A stretch of 64,000 nucleotides of DNA from Mycolicibacterium brisbanense (lineage in GTDB: Bacteria > Actinomycetota > Actinomycetes > Mycobacteriales > Mycobacteriaceae). A program made the translations under genes and the position numbers. The notes under the pieces are model-generated. The model did not search any database. It was not told the DNA's origin and saw only the letters and a program-made list of their open reading frames with translations. This document shows positions 32,879-41,194 of the stretch, in pieces (position 1 is the first letter of the stretch; every line of letters starts with the position of its first letter). Location of the stretch: positions 62,001 through 126,000 of the forward strand of contig NZ_BCSX01000044.1 in the NCBI RefSeq assembly GCF_001570425.1. Direction: 5' to 3'.

Positions 32879-33004
32879 CCCGTTACGAGAGGCCCTCGGT
32901 CGAGGCCGGCACACTGGCGCGGTCAGGCGATGACGATCCATAGACCGAAGGCCATTTCGGTGAAGTGCACTGTGCACACGCCGACGATCGCGCAGGATCG
33001 CGGT

Positions 33005-33367
33005 ATGAAACTGGCTGCCATGCTTGCCATCGGCGGGTTCGCGTCCCTCGCCATCGCCATCGCCGTCCCGACCGCTGCCGCCGCACCGCCGTGCTCGGCG
33101 AGCGGGCTGGCCACCACCGCCAGCGGGGTGCTGGCCCAGGCCGGGTCCTACCTTGACGCACATCCTGACGCCAACGATGTGCTGACCGCGGCGGGTACGC
33201 AGTCGACCGGCGAGGCCGAAGGAGCCATCCGGGCGTACTTCCTTGCTCATCCGGGGGAATTCCTGGACCTGCAGAACATCGCGCGTCCGCTGACCTCGCT
33301 GCGCGGACAGTGCGGAGTCTCGGTGTCGCCGGGACAGCTGGCGACATTGTTCGACGCGCTGGCCTGA
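33005..33367 (+). CDS. Haemophore-related secreted protein
   Basis: 120 residues from the ATG at 33005. A Sec signal peptide (MLAIGGFASLAIAIAVPTAAAA) is followed by a compact helical domain with two cysteines (PPCSASGL and RGQCGVSV) and the family stretch YLDAHPDANDVLTAAG, as in mycobacterial haem-binding secreted proteins of the Rv0203 type. The residues that bind haem in Rv0203 are not all evident. Upstream sequence has no strong promoter. Confidence 0.7.
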   Translation: MKLAAMLAIGGFASLAIAIAVPTAAAAPPCSASGLATTASGVLAQAGSYLDAHPDANDVLTAAGTQSTGEAEGAIRAYFLAHPGEFLDLQNIARPLTSLRGQCGVSVSPGQLATLFDALA

Positions 33368-33621
33368 GCCCGCGACACACGCTAACCGTTCGTTCCCTTG
33401 GCGTTTCGTGCTATCGCGTGACGCCCAATCGCGGGCCGCGCCCGGGTAGCGCTGCGGCCTGCAGCAAAACCAGGTGCGGGAGAGCCCGCCTACACCATTT
33501 GCACCATTCGCGCCCGCAATAGACGCATTTTTCGCCCGATGCCGGGGTGTTCGTGAGGGCCATAACTTTGCCTTCAAGCCAGTCAGCAAGCTGGCAAAAC
33601 ACCTGAAAGGCAAGGGAATTC

Positions 33622-34053
33622 ATGAGCACCATCAGCACTTTCAAGAAGCTCACCGCATCGGGTGCCATGGCAGGCATCGTCGGCCTGGGCGCGCTCGGTC
33701 TCGGCAGCGGCTTGGCTGCCGCCGCACCGGCAGCACACTCGGGTGTCGGCCCCACCTCGTCGGGCAGAAACTCCGCGCGCAACAGCTGGGACCCGAACAG
33801 CCCGGTGACCACGGGCGACGAGGCTCATCCGGCGGCGCACCTGGTGTTCCCGAGCCGCCCGGCCAGCCCTCACGCAAGCCATGGCCACAAGGGGATGAAC
33901 GAGCCGGTCGCCCCGGTGGGCATCCACGATTCCTTCACGTCGGGCAAGGACATGACGATGCAGACGGCCACCCCGTCGACCACGGGTGACAAGTCCGGGC
34001 CCAAGAAGTTGGAAACCTTCCCTGTTCAGCTCGGCGACATGACGTTCAACTAG
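33622..34053 (+). CDS. Secreted protein, unknown function
   Basis: 143 residues with a signal peptide (AGIVGLGALGLGSGLAAAAP) and a His/Pro/Ser-rich low-complexity mature part (PASPHASHGHKGMNEP). The ribosome-binding site is AAGGCAAGGG. The upstream stem GCCAG..CTGGC (33578-33595) lies in the leader. Histidine clusters may bind metal; this is speculation. No family recognised. Confidence 0.6.
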   Translation: MSTISTFKKLTASGAMAGIVGLGALGLGSGLAAAAPAAHSGVGPTSSGRNSARNSWDPNSPVTTGDEAHPAAHLVFPSRPASPHASHGHKGMNEPVAPVGIHDSFTSGKDMTMQTATPSTTGDKSGPKKLETFPVQLGDMTFN

Positions 34054-34064
34054 GCGATTTTGGA

Positions 34065-34097
34065 GTCCGAACGAGCGCTAGTACAGCCCGTTCGGAC
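34065..34097. terminator. Hairpin between convergent secreted-protein genes
   Basis: GTCCGAACG and CGTTCGGAC form a 9-bp perfect stem with a 15-nt loop. The right arm extends into the last codons of the minus-strand gene. Bidirectional termination is inferred. Confidence 0.5.
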
Positions 34098-34392
34098 ATG
34101 TGACATCGACATAGACGGTGTCGCCGGGCAGCGGCTCCGGATTGGAGGAGGGATTGTTGACCCTCACCACAGTGCAATCCGACAGCTGCTGATTGGCCCC
34201 GTTGACCCAGTTGATGTTGACGTTGTACCCCTCGGCCTGCAGATCGGCGATGACAGCGTCGGCTCCGTGGGCGGCGGCGACCGGCGCGCCGACGCCGGCA
34301 CCGACAAAGGCGGTGCCGACCACGGCGAACACCGCAACGGATCTGGCTCGCAGTGCCACACCGCGATGATGACTGACGTCGTCGTCAGTCAT
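34078..34392 (-). CDS. Small secreted protein
   Basis: 104 residues. The N-terminal basic, hydrophobic region (RSVAVFAVVGTAFVGAGVG, cleavage near VAAAHGADA) is a signal peptide. The mature part has two cysteines (LSDCTVV and DVTCPNGLY) and beta-rich sequence (GYNVNINWVNGANQQ). It resembles small exported mycobacterial proteins of unknown function. Confidence 0.7.
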   Translation of the reverse strand: MTDDDVSHHRGVALRARSVAVFAVVGTAFVGAGVGAPVAAAHGADAVIADLQAEGYNVNINWVNGANQQLSDCTVVRVNNPSSNPEPLPGDTVYVDVTCPNGLY

Positions 34393-34422
34393 CCGGTTTC
34401 AACCAAATTCGCCGTCGGTGGA

Positions 34423-34893
34423 TCAGCGCCGCGGTGGCGGCATCTTCACCGCCGCATTGATCCGGTTCCACGCGTTGATGGTCACGGCCATCGAAATCAC
34501 CTGGCCCAGTTCCCGTTCGGTGAATGCCGCGGCGGCCCGGGCGTAGACCGCATCGGAGACCGGGCCGTGGCTCAAGTCGGTGATGGCTTCGGTCAGCGCG
34601 AGGGCTGCCTGCTCCTGCTCGGTGAACAGATCGCCTGCCTCTTCCCAGGCCGCGACCAATGCCAGGCGCTGCTCGGTCTCGCCCTGCTTGCGCGCATCGT
34701 GCACGTGCATGTCGAGGCAGAAGGCGCACCGGTTGAGCTGTGAGGCGCGGATCTTGATCAGCTCGGCGATGGTCGGGTCGACGTCCTTCTTCGAGGCATT
34801 CGACAGCGTCATCATCGCGTCGTACAGCTCGGGTGAGGCCTTGTAGATCTTGACGCGTCCGGTGGTCTGGGCGGGTTCGAGTGTCTGTGTCAT
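34423..34893 (-). CDS. AhpD-like/carboxymuconolactone-decarboxylase-family protein
   Basis: 156 residues from the ATG at 34893. The redox motif RCAFCLDMHVHDAR (CxxC followed by His) is intact, and ERELGQVISMAVTINAWNR is the typical end of the fold. AhpD-like proteins reduce peroxiredoxins through the CxxC. The gene is divergent from a MocR regulator 49 bp away, which is the usual arrangement for a MocR target. Confidence 0.85.
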   Translation of the reverse strand: MTQTLEPAQTTGRVKIYKASPELYDAMMTLSNASKKDVDPTIAELIKIRASQLNRCAFCLDMHVHDARKQGETEQRLALVAAWEEAGDLFTEQEQAALALTEAITDLSHGPVSDAVYARAAAAFTERELGQVISMAVTINAWNRINAAVKMPPPRR

Positions 34894-34942
34894 GTCTCCA
34901 ACGCTAACGGCGAAAGACCCGTCTAGATGGTTCAATCTGATA

Positions 34943-36355
34943 GTGATTTCGCGGGCCAATTCTGGTAGTCGAGACCTTCACCTGGGATTGCGGGCCGTCA
35001 TCGAACCGGGCAGCCGCACCGCACGTGAGCAGCTGATCAACGCTCTGCGTGATGGCATCCGCTCGGGCCGGCTCGCCACCGGCGCGGCGCTGCCCCCGTC
35101 CCGCGCCCTGGCCACCGACCTCGGGCTGGCCCGCAACACCGTCGCGGAGGCCTACGCCGAGCTGGTCGCCGAGGGCTGGCTGGTGTCGCGGCAGGGCGCG
35201 GGCACCTGGGTGGCCCGGGCCAGCACACCCCGCCCCGCACCGCGGCCGCGCCGCATACCCGTCACACCACGGCACAACCTGATGCCCGGCTCGCCCGACC
35301 TGTCGGAGTTCCCGCGCAGCGGGTGGCTGGCATCGGCCCGTCGCGCCCTGACCGAAGCGCCCGTGGCCGCGCTGCGGATGGGTGATCCACGCGGGCCGCT
35401 CGCGCTGCGCGAAGCACTCACCGAATATCTGGGCCGGGTCCGGGGTGTACGGACCACACCGGAGTCCATCGTCATCTGCGCCGGGGTGCGCGACGGCGTC
35501 GAACTGCTCGCACGGGCCTTTGGGTCCGGTCGCCCCATGGCGGTAGAAGCCCACGGCCTCTTCATCTTTCGCAACGCGATCACCGCGACCGGTGTACCGA
35601 CCGTGCCGATTGGACTGGACGACGACGGGGCCGTCATCGACGATCTGGATGCGCTCGACACCCCGGCGGTGTTGCTGACGCCCGCTCACCACAACCCTTT
35701 CGGCATGGCCCTGCACCCGAAACGGCGCAGCGCCGCGGTGGCCTGGGCGCAGCGCACCGGCGGGTACGTGCTCGACGACGACTACGACGGCGAGTTCCGT
35801 TACGACCGCCAGCCCGTCGGCGCGTTGCAGGCGCTGGATCCCGAACGGGTCGCCTACCTGGGCTCGACGAGCAAGAGCATGGCGCAGACGCTGCGCCTGG
35901 GCTGGATGGTGCTGCCCGAGGCGCTGATCGATCCGGTGATCGATGCGGCCGGCGGGCAGCAGTACCACGTCGACGTCATCAGCGCCCTGACGCTGGCCGA
36001 CTTCATCGCCACCGGCGGCTACGACCGGCACATCCGCCGCATGCGCAACCGGTACCGACGCCGCCGCGACGCCTTGGTCGCCGCACTGGACGGTTTCGAC
36101 GTCGGCATCCGTGGCCTGGCCGCGGGCGTCAACGTCACGCTCACGCTGCCCGACGGCGCCGAACCCGAGGTGCTGCGCCGGTGCGGCGAGGCCGGGATCC
36201 AGCTGCAAGGGCTCTCGATCATGCGTCATCCGGAGGCCGGCCCCGAGATCCCCGATCCTGACGGCATCATCGTGGGCTTCGGCGCGCCCGCCGAGCATGC
36301 GTTCGTCCCGGCCGTCGAGGCGCTGCGGGCGGTGCTCGCCGAGGTGTTGCGCTAG
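34943..36355 (+). CDS. MocR-type GntR/aminotransferase regulator
   Basis: 470 residues from the GTG at 34943, just after a TCTGAT -10. The N-terminal winged helix includes REQLINALRDGIRSGRL and PPSRALATDLGLARNTV. The aminotransferase domain follows, with DDDYDGEFRYDRQPV and the PLP lysine in YLGSTSKSMAQTLRLGW. MocR proteins sense vitamin-derived or amino-acid ligands through PLP. The divergent AhpD-like gene is the candidate target; the ligand is unknown. The partial gene at 1-930 is a paralogue. Confidence 0.88.
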   Translation: MISRANSGSRDLHLGLRAVIEPGSRTAREQLINALRDGIRSGRLATGAALPPSRALATDLGLARNTVAEAYAELVAEGWLVSRQGAGTWVARASTPRPAPRPRRIPVTPRHNLMPGSPDLSEFPRSGWLASARRALTEAPVAALRMGDPRGPLALREALTEYLGRVRGVRTTPESIVICAGVRDGVELLARAFGSGRPMAVEAHGLFIFRNAITATGVPTVPIGLDDDGAVIDDLDALDTPAVLLTPAHHNPFGMALHPKRRSAAVAWAQRTGGYVLDDDYDGEFRYDRQPVGALQALDPERVAYLGSTSKSMAQTLRLGWMVLPEALIDPVIDAAGGQQYHVDVISALTLADFIATGGYDRHIRRMRNRYRRRRDALVAALDGFDVGIRGLAAGVNVTLTLPDGAEPEVLRRCGEAGIQLQGLSIMRHPEAGPEIPDPDGIIVGFGAPAEHAFVPAVEALRAVLAEVLR

Positions 36356-36377
36356 GTACGGTCGCTAAGCTGCCGGG

Positions 36378-36791
36378 GTGGACACCGCACCCGCGAACCC
36401 GCGCCTGAGCCTGCGAACCCAGGTGTTCCGGTTCATCGTCACCGGCGGGATCTCCGCGGTCGTCGACTTCGGCCTCTACGTACTGCTCTACAAGGCCATC
36501 GGCCTGCCGCCCGACATCGCCAAGGCGATCAGCTTCGTCGCCGGCACCACCACCGCCTACCTGCTCAACCGCCGGTGGACCTTCCAGGCGCCGCCGAGCA
36601 CAGCCCGGCTGATCGCGGTGTGGGTGCTCTACCTGGTGACGTTCGTCGTCCAGGTCGGCCTCAACCACCTGTTCCTGCACCTGCTGAACTACACCCCGGT
36701 AGCGGTGGTCGTGGCCTTCGTCATTGCCCAGGGCACGGCGACCGTCATCAACTTCGTCGTCCAGCGGGCGGTCATCTTCCGCTTGCACTGA
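36378..36791 (+). CDS. GtrA-family protein (Rv3789-like)
   Basis: 137 residues from the GTG at 36378, with four membrane helices; FIVTGGISAVVDFGLYVLL opens the family and NRRWTFQAP sits before helix 3. Rv3789 was proposed to flip decaprenyl-phosphoryl arabinose or to act as an anchor for AftA; the question is not settled. It lies upstream of dprE1 as in M. tuberculosis. Confidence 0.88.
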   Translation: MDTAPANPRLSLRTQVFRFIVTGGISAVVDFGLYVLLYKAIGLPPDIAKAISFVAGTTTAYLLNRRWTFQAPPSTARLIAVWVLYLVTFVVQVGLNHLFLHLLNYTPVAVVVAFVIAQGTATVINFVVQRAVIFRLH

Positions 36792-36804
36792 GGGCCCGGA
36801 CGCG

Positions 36805-36861
36805 CGAGTTCGACGGAAATGTCGCGCTCGGGCCCGCGCAGCGACATCTGTGTCGAATTCG
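36805..36861. repeat. Imperfect palindrome between the GtrA gene and dprE1
   Basis: CGAGTTCGAC..GTCGC and GCGAC..GTCGAATTCG form about 21-nt arms with some mismatches around GCTCGGGCCCGC. It may be a dispersed palindromic element or a terminator for the GtrA gene, upstream of the dprE1 promoter. Confidence 0.45.
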
Positions 36862-36909
36862 GTGCGTGGTTCGGGACTCGACTGCGACGGAGTGGACGCC
36901 TGGGCGCGG

Positions 36910-36923
36910 TACCCTCCTTAGCG
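36910..36923 (+). promoter_or_regulatory. dprE1 promoter -10
   Basis: TACCCT (36910-36915) lies 8 bp before the ATG at 36924, giving a leaderless or nearly leaderless start. The identical hexamer precedes the dprE2 region at 41134. Confidence 0.45.
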
Positions 36924-38306
36924 ATGTCGACCACCGATTTCCCGACCACGGACAAGCGCCTGATGGGCTGGGGCCGCACCGCACCGACCGTCGCGCAGGT
37001 GCTCTCCACACCTGATCCCGAGATCATCGTCAAGGCGGTCACGCGCGCTGCTGAGCAGGGCGGACGCGGCGTGATCGCGCGTGGTCTGGGCCGCTCCTAC
37101 GGCGACAACGCGCAGAACGGCGGCGGCCTGGTCATCGACATGCCCGCCCTGAACCGGATCCACTCGATCGACGCCGAGACCCGGATCGTCGACGTGGACG
37201 CCGGGGTGAACCTGGACCAGTTGATGAAGGCGGCGCTGCCGTTCGGGCTGTGGGTCCCGGTGCTGCCGGGCACCCGTCAGGTCACCATCGGCGGGGCCAT
37301 CGGCTGTGACATCCACGGCAAGAACCACCACAGCGCGGGCAGCTTCGGCAATCACGTGCGCAGCATGGATCTGCTGACCGCGGGCGGCGAGGTGCGCACG
37401 CTGACGCCGGACGGGCCGGAGGCCGAGCTGTTCTGGGCCACCGTGGGCGGCAACGGGCTGACGGGCATCATCCTGCGCGCCACCATCGAGATGACGCCGA
37501 CGGAGACCGCGTATTTCATCGCCGACGGCGACGTGACGCACACCCTCGACGAGACCATCGCCTTCCACAGCGACGGCAGCGAGGACAACTACACCTACTC
37601 GTCGGCCTGGTTCGACGCGATCAGCGCCCCGCCGAAGCTGGGCCGCGCCGCCATCTCCCGCGGATCGCTGGCCAAGCTCGACCAGCTACCCACCAAGCTG
37701 CAGAAGAATCCGCTGAAATTCGATGCGCCACAGCTACTTACGCTGCCCGACGTGTTTCCCAACGGGCTGGCCAACAAGTACACCTTCGGCCCCATCGGCG
37801 AACTCTGGTACCGCAAGTCGGGCACGTATCGCAACAAGGTGCAGAACCTGACGCAGTTCTATCACCCGCTCGACATGTTCGGTGAGTGGAACCGCGCCTA
37901 CGGCCCTGCCGGGTTCGCGCAGTACCAGTTCGTGGTGCCGACCGAGGCCGTCGAAGAGTTCAAGGGCATCATCTACGACATCCAGCGTTCGGGGCACTAC
38001 TCGTTCCTCAACGTCTTCAAACTGTTCGGCAACGGCAATCAGGCGCCACTGAGCTTCCCGATCCCGGGCTGGAACGTCTGCGTCGACTTTCCGATCAAGC
38101 CGGGCGTCGGCGAGTTCCTCACCGACTTGGACCGCCGCGTGCTGGAGTTCGGTGGGCGGCTCTACACCGCCAAGGATTCGCGCACCACGGCCGAGACGTT
38201 CCACGCCATGTACCCGCGCATCGACGAGTGGATCGCGGTGCGCCGCAAGGTCGATCCCGATGGCGTGTTCGCCTCGGACATGGCCCGGCGGCTGGAACTC
38301 CTGTAG
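36924..38306 (+). CDS. dprE1: DprE1, decaprenylphosphoryl-beta-D-ribose oxidase
   Basis: 460 residues from the ATG at 36924 (M. tuberculosis 461). An FAD enzyme of the vanillyl-alcohol-oxidase family, it oxidises decaprenylphosphoryl ribose at C2' to the keto form, the first half of making the arabinose donor DPA. Visible signs are the flavin-binding GLGRSYGDNAQNGG and IGGAIGCDIHGKNHHSAG. The cysteine in WNVCVDFPIKPG (residue 386 here) corresponds to Cys387, the covalent target of benzothiazinones. It works with DprE2, encoded downstream beyond furA-katG. Confidence 0.95.
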   Translation: MSTTDFPTTDKRLMGWGRTAPTVAQVLSTPDPEIIVKAVTRAAEQGGRGVIARGLGRSYGDNAQNGGGLVIDMPALNRIHSIDAETRIVDVDAGVNLDQLMKAALPFGLWVPVLPGTRQVTIGGAIGCDIHGKNHHSAGSFGNHVRSMDLLTAGGEVRTLTPDGPEAELFWATVGGNGLTGIILRATIEMTPTETAYFIADGDVTHTLDETIAFHSDGSEDNYTYSSAWFDAISAPPKLGRAAISRGSLAKLDQLPTKLQKNPLKFDAPQLLTLPDVFPNGLANKYTFGPIGELWYRKSGTYRNKVQNLTQFYHPLDMFGEWNRAYGPAGFAQYQFVVPTEAVEEFKGIIYDIQRSGHYSFLNVFKLFGNGNQAPLSFPIPGWNVCVDFPIKPGVGEFLTDLDRRVLEFGGRLYTAKDSRTTAETFHAMYPRIDEWIAVRRKVDPDGVFASDMARRLELL

Positions 38307-38342
38307 TCAGAAAACCCCCGGCAGTCCCCCCAGAAGTTTTTC

Positions 38343-38371
38343 TTGACTAATTCCAGATAAGGGACAAGACT
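38343..38371 (+). promoter_or_regulatory. furA promoter / likely FurA-binding region
   Basis: TTGACT (-35, 38343-38348) and AAGACT (-10, 38366-38371) with a 17-bp AT-rich spacer resemble the mycobacterial furA promoter. FurA autoregulates there. Transcription would begin about 8 bp downstream, at the GTG 38379, so the mRNA is likely leaderless. Confidence 0.6.
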
Positions 38372-38378
38372 GCAGGAC

Positions 38379-38810
38379 GTGGCGACGACTGCGGACTTCC
38401 AGCAGATGCTGCGGACCGCCGATATGCGGGTCACCCGCCCCCGGGTGGCGGTGCTCACAGCGGTCCACGCGCATCCTCACGCCGACACGGATTCCATCAT
38501 TCGTGCGGTGCGTGACGAGCTGCCCGAGGTGTCCCACCAAGCCGTCTACGACTCGCTGCACGCGTTGACCGCAGCCCGTCTGGTGCGGCGCATCCAACCC
38601 TCCGGATCCGTGGCTCGCTACGAGTCCCGGATCGGCGACAACCACCACCACGTCGTATGCCGCTCGTGTGGCGCCATCGCCGACGTCGATTGTGCGGTCG
38701 GTACAGCCCCCTGTCTGACCGCGTCAGAAGACCATGGCTTCGAGATCGATGAAGCCGAGGTCATCTACTGGGGCACCTGCCCCGAATGTTCCATTGCTCC
38801 AAGTAGATAA
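38379..38810 (+). CDS. furA: FurA, ferric-uptake-type repressor of katG
   Basis: 143 residues from the GTG at 38379. The winged helix (VTRPRVAVLTAVHAHPHADT, HQAVYDSLHALTAARLV) is followed by the metal-binding half: DNHHHVVCRSCGAIADVDC supplies His and Cys ligands and WGTCPECS a second CxxC for structural zinc. FurA represses itself and katG and is relieved by oxidants. The katG ATG lies 36 bp downstream, in the arrangement known from M. tuberculosis. Confidence 0.92.
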   Translation: MATTADFQQMLRTADMRVTRPRVAVLTAVHAHPHADTDSIIRAVRDELPEVSHQAVYDSLHALTAARLVRRIQPSGSVARYESRIGDNHHHVVCRSCGAIADVDCAVGTAPCLTASEDHGFEIDEAEVIYWGTCPECSIAPSR

Positions 38811-38846
38811 CCATTTTCAATACCGCCAGCCCGGAAAGGATTTGTC

Positions 38847-41051
38847 ATGGCCGAAGCCGATACCCATCCCCCCATTGGTGAAGCTCAGACCGAACCCGCC
38901 GAAAGCGGTTGCCCCATGCGGATCAAGCCTCCCGTCGAGGGCGGCAGCAACCGCGACTGGTGGCCCAACGCCGTCAATCTCAAGATCCTGCAGAAGAATC
39001 CGCCCGCCATCGACCCGACCGATGAGGACTACGACTACCGCGAGGCAGTCAAGACCCTCGACGTCGAGGCCTTCGAGCGCGACTTCGACGAGCTGCTGAC
39101 CAACTCGCAGGACTGGTGGCCCGCCGACTTCGGGCACTACGGGCCGCTTTTCGTCCGTATGTCGTGGCACGCGGCAGGCACCTACCGGGTCGAGGACGGC
39201 CGCGGCGGCGGCGGGCGCGGCATGCAGCGCTTCGCTCCGCTGAACAGCTGGCCGGACAACGTCAGCCTGGACAAGGCGCGTCGTCTGCTGTGGCCGCTGA
39301 AGAAGAAGTACGGCAAGAAGATCTCGTGGTCCGACCTCATCGTCTACGCGGGCAACCGCGCGATGGAGCACATGGGCTTCAAGACCGCAGGCTTCGCCTT
39401 CGGTCGCCCCGACTACTGGGAGCCCGAGGAGGACATCTACTGGGGCGCCGAGCACGAGTGGCTGGGCTCGCAGGAGCGCTACGCCGGCAGCAGTGACCGC
39501 ACCAAGCTCGAGAACCCGCTCGCGGCCAGCCACATGGGTCTGATCTACGTCAACCCCGAAGGCCCCGAAGGCAATCCGGACTACCTGGCAGCTGCCATCG
39601 ACATCCGCGAGACCTTCGGCCGGATGGCGATGAACGACATCGAGACCGCGGCACTGATCGTCGGTGGCCACACCTTCGGCAAGACCCACGGCGCCACCGA
39701 CATCGAGAACGGCGTCGAGCCCGAGGCCGCCCCGCTGGAGCAGATGGGCCTCGGCTGGGCCAACCCGGGCGTCGGCAACGACACCGTCAGCAGCGGCCTC
39801 GAGGTGACCTGGACGCACACCCCCACCAAGTGGGACAACTCGTTCCTGGAAATCCTCTACAGCAACGAGTGGGAGCTGACCAAGAGCCCCGCGGGCGCCA
39901 ACCAGTGGAAGCCCAAGGACAACGGCTGGGCCAACTCGGTGCCGATGGCCCAGGGCAACGGCAAGACCCACCCGTCGATGCTGACCACCGACCTGTCGAT
40001 GCGGTTCGACCCGATCTACGGCGAGATCACCCGCCGCTGGCTCGATCACCCCGAAGAGCTGGCCGAGGAGTTCGCCAAGGCTTGGTTCAAGCTGCTGCAC
40101 CGCGACATGGGACCGGTGGCCCGCTACCTCGGACCGCTGGTGCCGAAGCAGACCTGGTTGTGGCAGGACGTCGTGCCCGCGGGCAAGACGCTGTCCGACG
40201 CCGATGTCGCCACCCTCAAGGCGGCCATCGCGGATTCGGGTCTGACCGTGCAGCAGTTGGTCGACACCGCGTGGAAGGCTGCGGCGTCGTACCGTTCCAG
40301 CGACATGCGCGGCGGTGCCAACGGCGGCCGCATCCGGCTGCAGCCGCAGCTCGGCTGGGAGGTCAACGAGCCCGACGAGCTGGCTCAGGTGATCCGCAAG
40401 CTCGAGGAGATCCAGGCCGCGTCCGACACCGGTGTGTCGTTCGCCGACCTGGTGGTCCTCGGCGGTGTCGTCGGCCTCGAAAAGGCCATCAAGGACGCCG
40501 GATTCGATGTCGCGGTGCCGTTCACCTCGGGTCGTGGCGACGCCACCCAGGAGCAGACCGACGTCGAGTCGTTCGCCTACCTGGAGCCCAAGGGCGACGG
40601 TTTCCGTAACTACGTCGGCAAGGGCGACAGCCTGCCTGCCGAGTACCGGCTGATCGACCGGGCCAACCTGCTCGGCCTGACGGCTCCCGAGATGACCGTG
40701 CTGATCGGTGGCCTGCGGGTGCTGGGGGCCAACCACGGTGGCTCGGACCTCGGCGTGTTGACGGACAAGAAGGGTCAGCTGACCAACGACTACTTCGTCA
40801 ACCTCACCGACATGGGCACCAAGTGGGCGCCGGCCCCGGCCGATGACGGCACCTACGTCGGCACCGACCGCGCCACCGGTTCGCCGAAGTGGACCGCCAG
40901 CCGTGTCGACCTGCTGTTCGGCTCGAACTCGCAGCTGCGGGCCCTGGCCGAGGTGTACGCCGAGGACGACTCACGCGAGAAGTTCGTCAAGGACTTCGTC
41001 GCGGCGTGGACCAAGGTCATGAACAACGACCGGTTCGATCTGACCGCCTGA
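38847..41051 (+). CDS. katG: KatG catalase-peroxidase
   Basis: 734 residues, near the 740 of M. tuberculosis KatG. It degrades hydrogen peroxide and activates isoniazid. The distal site RMSWHAAGTYR holds Arg, Trp and His; the Tyr of the covalent Met-Tyr-Trp crosslink is in GLIYVNPEGP and its Met in AMNDIETAALIVGGHTFG, which also has the proximal histidine. The Ser matching Ser315, the main isoniazid-resistance site, is intact in NDTVSSGLEVTW. An AAAGGA ribosome-binding site lies before the start, and furA is upstream. Its frame on the other strand is a shadow. Confidence 0.95.
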   Translation: MAEADTHPPIGEAQTEPAESGCPMRIKPPVEGGSNRDWWPNAVNLKILQKNPPAIDPTDEDYDYREAVKTLDVEAFERDFDELLTNSQDWWPADFGHYGPLFVRMSWHAAGTYRVEDGRGGGGRGMQRFAPLNSWPDNVSLDKARRLLWPLKKKYGKKISWSDLIVYAGNRAMEHMGFKTAGFAFGRPDYWEPEEDIYWGAEHEWLGSQERYAGSSDRTKLENPLAASHMGLIYVNPEGPEGNPDYLAAAIDIRETFGRMAMNDIETAALIVGGHTFGKTHGATDIENGVEPEAAPLEQMGLGWANPGVGNDTVSSGLEVTWTHTPTKWDNSFLEILYSNEWELTKSPAGANQWKPKDNGWANSVPMAQGNGKTHPSMLTTDLSMRFDPIYGEITRRWLDHPEELAEEFAKAWFKLLHRDMGPVARYLGPLVPKQTWLWQDVVPAGKTLSDADVATLKAAIADSGLTVQQLVDTAWKAAASYRSSDMRGGANGGRIRLQPQLGWEVNEPDELAQVIRKLEEIQAASDTGVSFADLVVLGGVVGLEKAIKDAGFDVAVPFTSGRGDATQEQTDVESFAYLEPKGDGFRNYVGKGDSLPAEYRLIDRANLLGLTAPEMTVLIGGLRVLGANHGGSDLGVLTDKKGQLTNDYFVNLTDMGTKWAPAPADDGTYVGTDRATGSPKWTASRVDLLFGSNSQLRALAEVYAEDDSREKFVKDFVAAWTKVMNNDRFDLTA

Positions 41052-41068
41052 TAACTGAATCACCTGGA

Positions 41069-41099
41069 CGCCCAGGCCGGCACTGCGCCGGCCTGGGCG
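41069..41099 (+). terminator. katG terminator hairpin
   Basis: CGCCCAGGCCGGC and GCCGGCCTGGGCG are perfect 13-bp arms with a 5-nt loop (ACTGC), 17 bp after the katG stop. There is no long T-tract, but the stem is very stable. It separates katG from dprE2. Confidence 0.7.
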
Positions 41100-41133
41100 T
41101 TCAGCGTTCGGCAGTGGCGAGGTGGCCGCACGG

Positions 41134-41194
41134 TACCCTCGTCACGATGTCCCCCGAGGCTTGGAGCTGCGTTAGATGGTGTTCGACGCCGTAG
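41134..41194 (+). promoter_or_regulatory. dprE2 promoter and 15-codon leader ORF overlapping the dprE2 start
   Basis: TACCCT (41134-41139) is followed 8 bp later by ATG 41147, which opens a 15-codon frame (MSPEAWSCVRWCSTP) ending at 41194. It overlaps the dprE2 ATG (41176) in the -1 frame. The first ATG would be leaderless. A leader peptide of this kind could influence dprE2 translation; this is inferred from geometry alone. Confidence 0.45.

Noticed and set aside
38817..40736. 639-codon minus-strand frame opposite katG
   Set aside because: Antisense shadow of a high-GC3 gene; composition is Val/Gly/Arg/His-rich and lacks motifs.
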